Assembly (NCBI GenBank): GCA_020253445.1
Contig: JADCBP010000014.1
Span: forward strand, 1-64,000
Direction of reading: 5' to 3'
DNA: 64,000 nt
From: Methylobacterium sp.
GTDB taxonomy: Bacteria; Pseudomonadota; Alphaproteobacteria; Rhizobiales; Beijerinckiaceae
The notes beneath the pieces are model-generated. The model saw nothing but the letters and a program-made list of their open reading frames with translations. It did not search any database and had not been told where the DNA came from. Of this stretch, positions 8,476-16,145 are shown piece by piece. Made by a program: the position numbers and the translations under genes. Position 1 is the first letter of the stretch, and every line of letters starts with the position of its first letter.

Positions 8476-10406
8476 GACCGCACCTCGCTGATGGTGAGCG
8501 TCCGGATGATTTCACCCTTCCCGCCGTTCTCATAGGTGATGATGGCGCGGAACGTGCATTCGCGCGCCGGACCGTAGAGCGCGTCGATCAGGCTCGCATA
8601 ATGGCTCTCGATCACGTTGCGCCGGAGCTTCCGGGTGCGGGTGATTTCACCGTCATCCGCATCGAAATCTTTGTGAAGATTGACGAATCGGCGAATCTTG
8701 AGGCCGTCCGGCTGGATCTCGTTGACATGATCGACCACCGATCCGATCAGGGCCTGCACCTCTGCCTTCTGGGAGAGGTCGGCATAGGATGTGTAGGAGA
8801 CCGCCCGTTCCTCCGCCCAGTGACCCACAGCGTCGAAATCAATGCAGATGATGGCTGTCAGCTGGTCCCGCCCTGCGCCGAACACGGCGACATTGCGGAT
8901 GTACTGGCTGAATTTCAGGCGGTTCTCGATGAAGTTGGGAATGTAGCGCTCGCCCGCCGCCGTGCGGACCACCTCGCTGACGCGGCCGAGCACGACCAGA
9001 TCGCCATCCGGCTCGATCCTGCCGGCATCGCCGGTATGCAGCCAGCCATCGACCAGTGACTTCGCCGTGCTTTCCGGGTCGTCGAAATAGCCGGTGAAGA
9101 CCGAGGGTGACCGGACGAGGATTTCGCCATCCTCGTTCAGCTTGACCTCGACACCCTGCATCGGCCGGCCCACCGTATGCAGCTTCACATCGCCTTCCCG
9201 CTGGGCGGCGGTCAGCGCACAGGTCTCGGTCTGGCCGTAGAACTGCTTGAGCCTGACGCCGAGCGCTCGGAAGAAAATGAATGTATCCTCACCCAGCGCC
9301 TCGCCTCCGGTATAGGCGCGGTCGCATCGCGCAAGGCCAATCCAGTCTCGCAGCGGGGCGCGGATGACGATATCGCCGATCCAGTCGATCAGCCGTTCCG
9401 CCAGGTTCGGGCTGTGACCAGCGAGGCGCTTCTTTTCCAGCGCCACGGCGCGCGGCATGAAAATGTCGAACAGCTTCCGCTTGAGTGGGGTCGAATCCTG
9501 CATCCCGACCTGGATCCGCGTCAGCATCTGGTCCCAGGCGCGCGGCGCGGCGAGGTAGAATGTCGGGGAGGCCTGCCTGAGGTCATGCAGCACGGTCTCC
9601 TGCCGCTCGGGAATGTTGGTGATGCAGGTCATGACAACGGCGGCCGAGACGATGAAGGCAAAATCTCCAACCCAGGCCATCGGGAGATAGGCGAATAGCT
9701 CGTCATGACGCTGGAAATAGCCGCTGGCTGCGGCATTCAGCACCCCCCGGGTCGCGTTCTGGTGCGTCAGTGGAATGCCCTTTGGCACGCCCGTGGTGCC
9801 CGATGAATGCAGCAGCACCGCGTAATCGCCAGGCTGGGCGGCGTTCAGCAGCCGCGCGATCAGACCGGGTTCCGCCGCGAGGCGCTTCCGGCCGGTCTCG
9901 ATGAGCATGTCGAGCGAAACCAGCCCGTTGCCTGGATAGCCGCGCAGGCCGCGATCGTCATCAAAGGCGATGACCTCGGGACGACCCGTGGCCTCATGCA
10001 GTTCGATCAGCTTGTCGACCTGCTCCTGATCCTCGGCGATCGCGACCTTTGGCGCGCCGTGACGGGTTGCGGCGATCAGCTCCTCCAGCGGCACATCGGG
10101 ATAGGCCGGGGAAGGGACCGCACGCAGCATCATCGCTGCGAACATCGAGTAATAGAGCCGCGGGCGGTTGTCGCCGATCAGCGTCATCACGTCGCCAGGC
10201 TCGAGGCCGATGCTCTCCAGCCCGGCGGCGATGGCCATCGTCTCGTCCAGCACTTCGGCCCAGCTCTGCTCCTGCCATATGCCGTATCGGCGCTCGCGGA
10301 AGGCGATGCGGCCGCCATAGGTCACGGCATTGCGATGCAGGGCGGCAATCAGTGTTGCGGGTTCGCCATCGGGTGCCTTGGCCCAGGGGAGGGACGCGAA
10401 GCTCAT
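8472..10406 (-). CDS. Long-chain-type AMP-dependent acyl-CoA synthetase (ligase 2)
   Basis: This 644-residue adenylate-forming enzyme resembles FadD15/long-chain acyl-CoA synthetases. It has the P-loop LLHSSGTTGVPKGIPLTHQN, LKQFYGQTE as the acyl-adenylate motif, WLHTGDAGRIEPDGDLVVLG and a large C-terminal domain with VSEVVRTAAGERYIPNFIE. The Met at 10406 (MSFASLPWAKAPDGEP) is chosen because it overlaps the livG stop by 4 nt and begins the conserved part; the frame is open further up but is then antisense-like to livG. FadD15-type proteins often sit inside Liv-type operons for aromatic or branched acids. The substrate is unknown. Confidence 0.93.
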   Translation of the reverse strand: MSFASLPWAKAPDGEPATLIAALHRNAVTYGGRIAFRERRYGIWQEQSWAEVLDETMAIAAGLESIGLEPGDVMTLIGDNRPRLYYSMFAAMMLRAVPSPAYPDVPLEELIAATRHGAPKVAIAEDQEQVDKLIELHEATGRPEVIAFDDDRGLRGYPGNGLVSLDMLIETGRKRLAAEPGLIARLLNAAQPGDYAVLLHSSGTTGVPKGIPLTHQNATRGVLNAAASGYFQRHDELFAYLPMAWVGDFAFIVSAAVVMTCITNIPERQETVLHDLRQASPTFYLAAPRAWDQMLTRIQVGMQDSTPLKRKLFDIFMPRAVALEKKRLAGHSPNLAERLIDWIGDIVIRAPLRDWIGLARCDRAYTGGEALGEDTFIFFRALGVRLKQFYGQTETCALTAAQREGDVKLHTVGRPMQGVEVKLNEDGEILVRSPSVFTGYFDDPESTAKSLVDGWLHTGDAGRIEPDGDLVVLGRVSEVVRTAAGERYIPNFIENRLKFSQYIRNVAVFGAGRDQLTAIICIDFDAVGHWAEERAVSYTSYADLSQKAEVQALIGSVVDHVNEIQPDGLKIRRFVNLHKDFDADDGEITRTRKLRRNVIESHYASLIDALYGPARECTFRAIITYENGGKGEIIRTLTISEVRS

Positions 10407-11239
10407 GCCGTCGCTCCCCCCGCAGGGCCCGCGCCGGCTTCGTTCATGCCAACCCGGCGGGCCGCGCGCTCGCCGAGATAGGCCTTGATCACCGCCGGTT
10501 CGGCAATCGCCTCGCGTGGCGGGCCCTGCGCGATGATCTCGCCATTGCACAGAACCACCGCCCGGTCGCAGATGGCGGTGACGACGTCCATGTGATGCTC
10601 GATGATCAGGATGGTGACGCCCCGCTCCTCGCGGGCATCCAGGATGAATCGGGCGATGTATTCCTTTTCCTCCTGGTTCATTCCAGCCATCGGCTCGTCC
10701 AGAATGAGGAAACGGGGCTCGGAAACCAGTGCCCGCGCCAGTTCCACGCGTTTCTGCAATCCGAGCGGGATCACCTCGACCGGTTCCTCGCGGATATCCT
10801 GCAACTGCATGAACTCGATGACATCTTCGACAATCCGCCGCTGGGCGATTTCCTCGCGCTGCGCCCACCACCAGTAAAACAGTGTTCCGAGGGCGCTCGG
10901 GTGCATGTGGATGTGCCGGCCGATCAGGATATTGTCGAGCACGGTCATGCCCTTGAACAGGGCAAGATTCTGGAAGGTGCGGGCGACGCCGCGGCGGGCG
11001 ATGCGGTCCGGCTTCATGCCGGTAATGTCATCGCCGAACAACCGCACCCGCCCGGCATTGGGCCGGTAGAAGCCGGTGGCGACATTGACCGTGGTGGTCT
11101 TGCCGGAACCGTTGGGGCCGACCAGACCGAAAATCTCGCCAGGCTGCACACCGAAGGAAATGCCCTTGAGTGCCTTGAGGCCACCAAATGACAGTTCCAA
11201 CCCATCACAAGCCAGGACCGGCACCTGATCACCCTGCAT
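10403..11239 (-). CDS. livG: Branched-chain-type ABC transporter ATP-binding protein LivG
   Basis: This 278-residue ABC ATPase has Walker A GPNGSGKTTTVNVATGFY, the LivG-specific region RIARRGVARTFQNLALFKGM, Walker B FLILDEPMAGMN and the switch IEHHMDVV. The usual ABC signature is atypical (EVIPLGLQKRVELARALV rather than LSGGQ), as is common in LivG relatives. Met at 11239 follows GGAGG in the leader and starts the conserved sequence. It lies 11 nt downstream of the SDR gene and overlaps the following ligase gene. It is the second ATPase of the importer. Confidence 0.94.
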   Translation of the reverse strand: MQGDQVPVLACDGLELSFGGLKALKGISFGVQPGEIFGLVGPNGSGKTTTVNVATGFYRPNAGRVRLFGDDITGMKPDRIARRGVARTFQNLALFKGMTVLDNILIGRHIHMHPSALGTLFYWWWAQREEIAQRRIVEDVIEFMQLQDIREEPVEVIPLGLQKRVELARALVSEPRFLILDEPMAGMNQEEKEYIARFILDAREERGVTILIIEHHMDVVTAICDRAVVLCNGEIIAQGPPREAIAEPAVIKAYLGERAARRVGMNEAGAGPAGGATA

Positions 11240-11250
11240 CCCGGCCTCCT

Positions 11251-12102
11251 TCAGGGCTCTTCGAACCAGGCGGGCCTGCCGCCGGTCCAGGTATCGCCCC
11301 AGATTTGGGCACCGCCGGCCACGTGAAGTATCTCCCCCGTCACATAACCGGCCGCCGGGCCGCCCAGCCAGGCACAGGCCTCCGCAATTTCCCAGGCGGT
11401 GCCGACCCGCATCATCGGGTTTGTTCGGGCATAGGTTGCGACCTGTTCCGGCTTGTAGACCCGCCAGCCCGTTGTTTCGATCGCTCCGGGGGCGATGCAG
11501 TTGATCCGGATGCCCAGGGGGGCCCATTCCACCGCCAGAGTCTGTGACAGGGCGATGACCCCGGCCCGGGCCGCCACCGTGTGCGCGACTCCATGCAGGC
11601 CGCGCGTGACCACCACAATGTTGACGATGCTGCCAGGGCGCTGGCTGTCACGCCAGCCGCGCGCTGCGCGCTGCATCATGAAGAATGTGCCGTTGAGGTT
11701 GGTGTTGACGACAGCATTCCAGCCGCGCGGGCTCATATCGAGCGCGGCCTGCGGGAACTGACCACCGGCGCTGTTGACAAGAATATCGATGCCGCCCTCG
11801 GCTTCCAGCCGGCTGAAGAACCCGTCGACCGCCTCGACCTCGCGGATGTCAACCGCATGGCCCGAAACATCGAGGCCGGCCTCGCGCATCACCGCCACGG
11901 CCCGGTCCAGCTTGGCCTGATCGCGGCCGCTGAGCACGACCCGCGCGCCGAGTCGCCCAAGCAGCCATCCTATGGCACGGCCAATGCCGCCGGCGCCTCC
12001 GGAAACGAGCACCGTGCGGCCGCCAAAGCTCCCTGGCGCATAGATCGTCGTCCGCGTTGCGAGCGTGGCATCATCCTCGCCGAAGAGAGGCGGTTCAGCC
12101 AT
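11251..12102 (-). CDS. Short-chain dehydrogenase/reductase, 2,4-dienoyl-CoA-reductase-like
   Basis: This is a 283-residue Rossmann-fold protein. It has the cofactor motif VSGGAGGIGRAIG (about residues 33-45), NSAGGQFP in place of NNAG, and IRINCIAPGAIETTG. The canonical YxxxK pair is absent: the aligned stretch reads GVAHTVAARAGV, as in the DECR-like SDR branch that also includes reductases of acyclic-terpene (Atu) clusters. It could reduce a dienoyl-CoA or act on a hydroxyacyl intermediate. Its start overlaps the acyl-CoA dehydrogenase stop by 8 nt, so the two are translationally coupled. The precise reaction is not established. Confidence 0.88.
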   Translation of the reverse strand: MAEPPLFGEDDATLATRTTIYAPGSFGGRTVLVSGGAGGIGRAIGWLLGRLGARVVLSGRDQAKLDRAVAVMREAGLDVSGHAVDIREVEAVDGFFSRLEAEGGIDILVNSAGGQFPQAALDMSPRGWNAVVNTNLNGTFFMMQRAARGWRDSQRPGSIVNIVVVTRGLHGVAHTVAARAGVIALSQTLAVEWAPLGIRINCIAPGAIETTGWRVYKPEQVATYARTNPMMRVGTAWEIAEACAWLGGPAAGYVTGEILHVAGGAQIWGDTWTGGRPAWFEEP

Positions 12103-13303
12103 GCCGCTTCATGTCCTTCAGCAATTCGCCGGCGATGATCATCTTGCGCACTTCGGTGGTGCCGGCGCCGATTTCCAGGAGCTTGATGGAACGATAGAGC
12201 CGGTTGATCTCCGACTCCCAGATATAGCCCGAGCCGCCATGGATCTGCATCGCCTTGTCGAGCACGCGGTGGCAAGAATCCGCAGCGTACATCACCGAGG
12301 CCGCCGTCAGGGCATGGATATCGCCCCGGCCGCCGCCGCCGATTTCCAGCGGCGCCGATTCCGCCAGCACGCGGTAGACGAAGGTGCGCTGGGTTTCGAC
12401 CTCGACATAAATGTCGGCCAGCATGGATTGCACCATCTGGAACATGCCGATCGGCTTGCCGAATTGCCGGCGAGCCTGGGCGTACTCGACGCACAGATCG
12501 AGCGCGCGCTCGGAAATACCAAGGCACAAGGCCGCCACGATGGCGCGCTCGAGGTCCAGCCCGCTCATCACCACCGACACGCCGGCATTCTCGGCACCAA
12601 CCAGGTTTTCTGCCGGAACACGGCATTCATCGAAGACAAGCTCGCCGGTGGGCGAGCCGCGATAGCCCATCTTCTCAAGCTTCTGGGCAACGTGGAAACC
12701 GGGGAAATCTTTCTCGACGATGAAAGCGGAGACGCCATGCGCGCCGCGCTCCCGATCCGTCTTGGCATAGACCAGCAGAACATCCGCCACCGGCCCGTTC
12801 GTGATGTAGATCTTGCGACCGTTGAGAACGTAATGATCGCCTTCGCGGCGAGCGGTGGTTGCCATGGAGCCGAGCGCATCCGAACCGGCGCCGGGTTCGG
12901 TCAGACCCAGCGCGCCGACCAGCGCGCCCGAGCACAGGCCGGGCAGGTATTTGCGGCGCTGCGTCTCGTTGCCGTTCCGGTAGATGTTATTCGCGCAGAG
13001 ATTGTCATGCGCCACCACCGACAGCGCCATCGCGTGGTTCCAGCGGGCGAAGGCCTGCGCAACCAGCCCGGCCGATACAAGGTCCATACCCGCCCCGCCA
13101 TAATCCTGCGGGATGGCGACGCCAAGAAAGCCGTTTTCGCCGATCTTGCGGAAGGTTTCGGCCGGCCAGTATTCCTCATTGTCCATCTTCGGCGCGAGGC
13201 CATAAAGTTCCCGGCGAGCAAAATCGTCAGCCAGATCCAGCGTGGCGCGTTGGTCGAGATCCAAATCGAAAGCATGCCCGTTGTGACCGAGCCTTGCGTC
13301 CAT
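12095..13303 (-). CDS. Acyl-CoA dehydrogenase, isovaleryl-CoA dehydrogenase type
   Basis: This 402-residue flavoenzyme is first in the minus-strand operon. It has LTEPGAGSDALGSM and YITNGPVADVLLVYAK as FAD/substrate motifs, and RRQFGKPIGMFQMVQ. The GLDLERAIVAA helix keeps the Glu that is the catalytic base in isovaleryl-CoA dehydrogenases, and the position used by ordinary medium-chain enzymes is Gly (IGAGTTEVRKMIIAGELL). That layout is known for enzymes acting on 3-methyl-branched acyl-CoAs (isovaleryl-, citronellyl-CoA). It would oxidise such a thioester to the 2-enoyl-CoA, passing electrons to ETF. This supports a methyl-branched substrate and complements the carboxylase encoded divergently. 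Confidence 0.93.
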   Translation of the reverse strand: MDARLGHNGHAFDLDLDQRATLDLADDFARRELYGLAPKMDNEEYWPAETFRKIGENGFLGVAIPQDYGGAGMDLVSAGLVAQAFARWNHAMALSVVAHDNLCANNIYRNGNETQRRKYLPGLCSGALVGALGLTEPGAGSDALGSMATTARREGDHYVLNGRKIYITNGPVADVLLVYAKTDRERGAHGVSAFIVEKDFPGFHVAQKLEKMGYRGSPTGELVFDECRVPAENLVGAENAGVSVVMSGLDLERAIVAALCLGISERALDLCVEYAQARRQFGKPIGMFQMVQSMLADIYVEVETQRTFVYRVLAESAPLEIGGGGRGDIHALTAASVMYAADSCHRVLDKAMQIHGGSGYIWESEINRLYRSIKLLEIGAGTTEVRKMIIAGELLKDMKRHG

Positions 13304-13507
13304 GGTCGTGTTCCTCGCTTTAGGTCCGGCTTCGATCCAGACCTGTTATTGAATTCATATCATCAAAGCCATTCCGGCCTGTCAATGCGAATTGCTCAGA
13401 GAAACGTGGCCAAAATCGAGAAAATTCAGCTCGCTGCGGCGCAGCAGAGGATCTGGTTGACAGCCTTCTGAATGAAATTCATTTATTTGTGGATTATGGA
13501 GGATGCC
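13304..13507. promoter_or_regulatory. Divergent promoter region of the two catabolic operons
   Basis: This AT-richer stretch of about 200 bp separates the minus-strand and plus-strand operons. A TTGACA box at 13457-13462 is followed 19 nt later by TTTATT (13482-13487), a plausible sigma-70 promoter for the plus strand. The near-perfect palindrome AATGAAATTCATT (13471-13483) lies between these boxes. A related TGAATTCA palindrome is at 13350-13357, on the side of the acyl-CoA dehydrogenase gene. These are candidate operators for the TetR protein of the locus; that link is inference. Confidence 0.5.
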
Positions 13508-14290
13508 GTGACGGACGATGTGCGGACGCAAAGACGCGGAGCGGCGCTGGAAATCACGATCCATCGCGAGGAACGGCGGAATGCGCTCAATGAAAGGGTG
13601 GCGACCGGCCTGATCTCGGCCCTCGACCAGGCTGAGGCGGATACGGAGATTCGCGCCGTCATTCTGACCGGCGCCGGAACAAGGGCCTTCTGTGCCGGTG
13701 GAGATCTCCAGCCTGCTGCTGATGGTTCGCCCTTCACGCTCGATGTCGCCGATCCGCGCCATTATGTCGCGCGGCTGCTACGCCGGATGGATGCCTGCCG
13801 CCTGCCGCTGGTCGCGCGCGTGAACGGGCATGCTCTGGGCGGAGGGCTCGGGCTCGTTTGCGCCTGCGATCTCGTCGTGGCGGATGAGGCGGCGATGCTG
13901 GGCACGACCGAGGTTCGTGTCGGCCTCTTCCCGATGATGATCCTGCCTTATCTCCTCCGGGTCATGCCGCATCGGCTGATGATGGAATTGTGCCTGACCG
14001 GCGAGTTGATCCGGGCGGGGGACGAGATGGCCCGGCCCATCGTCAATTATGCAGTGCCTGCGGCGGAGCTTGATGCAAAGCTCGATTGGTTGATTGATCG
14101 GGTGGTCGGAAAATCGCCGACCGGGATCCGGCTCGGCAAGCAGGCGCTGGCTCGGATCCGTGAAATGCCCGCCGATCACGCGCTGGAATACGCGCAGTTC
14201 ATGCTCGCCACGCTGGCGCGGACGCAGGATTCAAAGGAAGGTTTTGCCGCCTTCATCGAGAAGCGCCCGCCACACTGGACGGGGCAGTGA
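13508..14290 (+). CDS. Methylglutaconyl-CoA hydratase-like crotonase
   Basis: This 260-residue protein starts at the GTG at 13508, chosen because GGAGG (13498-13502) lies 5 nt upstream. In-frame ATGs at 13472 and 13496 fall in the promoter or on the ribosome site itself. Crotonase motifs are EERRNALNE, AFCAGGDLQP and NGHALGGGLGLVCACDLVVA, followed by TTEVRVGLFPMMILPYLLR. Loss of the first Glu (GLGL) with retention of the second (TEV-VGL-P) is the pattern of AUH, LiuC and AtuE hydratases that hydrate carboxylated branched enoyl-CoAs. It is the first gene of the plus-strand operon and fits directly after the carboxylase step. The exact substrate is unknown. Confidence 0.9.
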   Translation: MTDDVRTQRRGAALEITIHREERRNALNERVATGLISALDQAEADTEIRAVILTGAGTRAFCAGGDLQPAADGSPFTLDVADPRHYVARLLRRMDACRLPLVARVNGHALGGGLGLVCACDLVVADEAAMLGTTEVRVGLFPMMILPYLLRVMPHRLMMELCLTGELIRAGDEMARPIVNYAVPAAELDAKLDWLIDRVVGKSPTGIRLGKQALARIREMPADHALEYAQFMLATLARTQDSKEGFAAFIEKRPPHWTGQ

Positions 14291-14294
14291 ACGC

Positions 14295-16145
14295 ATGGTC
14301 CCGGCCGAGGCGCGCACGATCCGGATTGGCTGCGGAGCCGGCTTCTGGGGTGACAGCCCGGATGGTCCGCGCCAATTGGTCGAGGACGGTGAAATCGATT
14401 ATCTCGTGCTGGATTATCTCGCCGAGATCACCATGTCGATTTTGGCGCGGATGCGCGCCAAGGCCCCAGATCAGGGCTATGCCACCGATTTCGTGACGCA
14501 TGTCATGGCGCCGCTGGCGCGACGGATCGGCGAGAAGCGCATCCGCGTGGTGGCCAATGCCGGGGGAGTCAATCCGCTGGCCTGCCGGGATGCGCTTGCC
14601 CGGGCCTGCGAGGTGGCTGGCGTGCCGCTGAAGATCGCGGTGGTGCTGGGCGATGACCTGACCGACCGCGCGACAAGCCTGGCAGGGGCCGGCCTGCGCG
14701 AAATGTTCACGGGTGCCCCATTTCCCTCCCGGGTCAGCAGCGCCAATGCCTATCTCGGTGCGTTCCCGATCGCCGCCGCCCTGGCAACCGGCGCGGATGT
14801 CGTGATTACCGGGCGATGCGTTGATTCCGCACTGGTTCTCGGGCCGTTGATTCATGAATTCGGCTGGTCTGAAACCGATTTCGACCAACTCTCTGCCGGC
14901 AGCCTGGCCGGGCATATTCTCGAATGCGGTGCCCAGGCAACCGGCGGCATCACCACGGACTGGCGCGCGGTCGAGGCGGGCTGGGACGACATGGCGTTCC
15001 CAATCGCGGATTGCGCCTCCGATGGATCATTCATTGTCAGCCGCGCGCCCGGGCATGGTGGCCGGGTGACGCCGGAAACCGTCGCGGAGCAGATCGTTTA
15101 CGAGGTAGGCGACCCCGGTGCATATCTCCTGCCGGATGTCATCTGTGACTGGCGCGCGGTTCGGCTCGAGGCTGCGGGGCCGGATTTCGTGCGGGTCAGC
15201 GGGGCGCGCGGCACGGCGCCGACGGACCAATACAAGGTGAGCGTGACCTATGCCGATGGCTGGCGGATTTTCACCACCATGATGATTGTCGGGCCGGAGG
15301 CGGCGCTGCGCGCCGAGCGGGTGGGGGAGGCGATTTTTGCCCGGGCGGGGCGGCTGATAACCGCGGCGGGCTTGCCGGCATTTGCCGAGACATCGGTGGA
15401 GATTCTCGGCGCCGAAACAAGCTACGGTGGTCGGGCTCGCGCACGGAATACCCGCGAGGTGGTGCTGAAGCTGGCGGCCCGCCATGCCAACCGCGAGGCG
15501 CTGGAGATTTTTGCGCGGGAAGTTTTCCCGGCGGCCACCGCGATGGCGCAAAGCCTCACCGGGTTTGCCGGTGGCCGGCCCACGCCGCAGCCGGTGATTC
15601 GGCTGTTTTCTTGCCTGATCGACAAGGACGAACTCACCATTCATATCCGAACGCCGGATGGCGGCGATCAGGTGGTGCCGGTCCCGCGGTTCGGGGCCGC
15701 GCCGCCGGTCCATGCCGCGCCGCCCGCGCCTCGGGGGGCGCTGCCGGGCGTCAACGCCATGGTCCCGTTGATCGCGCTGGCGCATGGGCGCAGCGGCGAC
15801 AAGGGCGACATCGCCAATATCGGAATCATGGCCCGAAAACCGGAATTCTGGCCGATCCTTCATGCGGAACTGACCGCCGAGCGGGTGCGGGAAACGCTGG
15901 CGCATTATGTACTCGGCGCCGTCGAGCGGTTCGAATGGCCCGGGCTGTTGGGGTTCAACTTCGTGCTGCATGAAGCCCTGGGCGGTGGTGGCATCGCCTC
16001 GCTGCGGCATGATCCGCAAGGCAAGGCGCTGGCCCAGGTTCTGATGGATATCCCGGTCGCCGTGCCAGAAGGCTGGTGCGCGCCCGGCGGATTGCTGCCC
16101 GGCAGGGCAATTCCAGCCGAGAAGGGGGAGGCCACCACATCATGA
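14295..16145 (+). CDS. atuA: AtuA-family (DUF1446) acyclic-terpene-utilisation protein
   Basis: This 616-residue protein starts at ATG 14295, 4 nt after the preceding stop. The N-terminal two-thirds is the DUF1446/AtuA domain: RIGCGAGFWGDSPDGPRQLV, DYLAEITMSIL, VVANAGGVNP and VVITGRCVDSALVLGPLIHE. The C-terminal part (about residues 490-600) is the AtuA-like ferredoxin-fold domain with the LAHGRSGDKGDIANIG signature. AtuA is required for citronellol/geraniol breakdown in Pseudomonas and co-occurs with acyl-CoA carboxylases, but its biochemical role is not established in my knowledge. Here it sits directly before the carboxylase genes and overlaps the next start by ATGA. It suggests a terpenoid-like or other branched acid pathway. 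Confidence 0.88.
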   Translation: MVPAEARTIRIGCGAGFWGDSPDGPRQLVEDGEIDYLVLDYLAEITMSILARMRAKAPDQGYATDFVTHVMAPLARRIGEKRIRVVANAGGVNPLACRDALARACEVAGVPLKIAVVLGDDLTDRATSLAGAGLREMFTGAPFPSRVSSANAYLGAFPIAAALATGADVVITGRCVDSALVLGPLIHEFGWSETDFDQLSAGSLAGHILECGAQATGGITTDWRAVEAGWDDMAFPIADCASDGSFIVSRAPGHGGRVTPETVAEQIVYEVGDPGAYLLPDVICDWRAVRLEAAGPDFVRVSGARGTAPTDQYKVSVTYADGWRIFTTMMIVGPEAALRAERVGEAIFARAGRLITAAGLPAFAETSVEILGAETSYGGRARARNTREVVLKLAARHANREALEIFAREVFPAATAMAQSLTGFAGGRPTPQPVIRLFSCLIDKDELTIHIRTPDGGDQVVPVPRFGAAPPVHAAPPAPRGALPGVNAMVPLIALAHGRSGDKGDIANIGIMARKPEFWPILHAELTAERVRETLAHYVLGAVERFEWPGLLGFNFVLHEALGGGGIASLRHDPQGKALAQVLMDIPVAVPEGWCAPGGLLPGRAIPAEKGEATTS

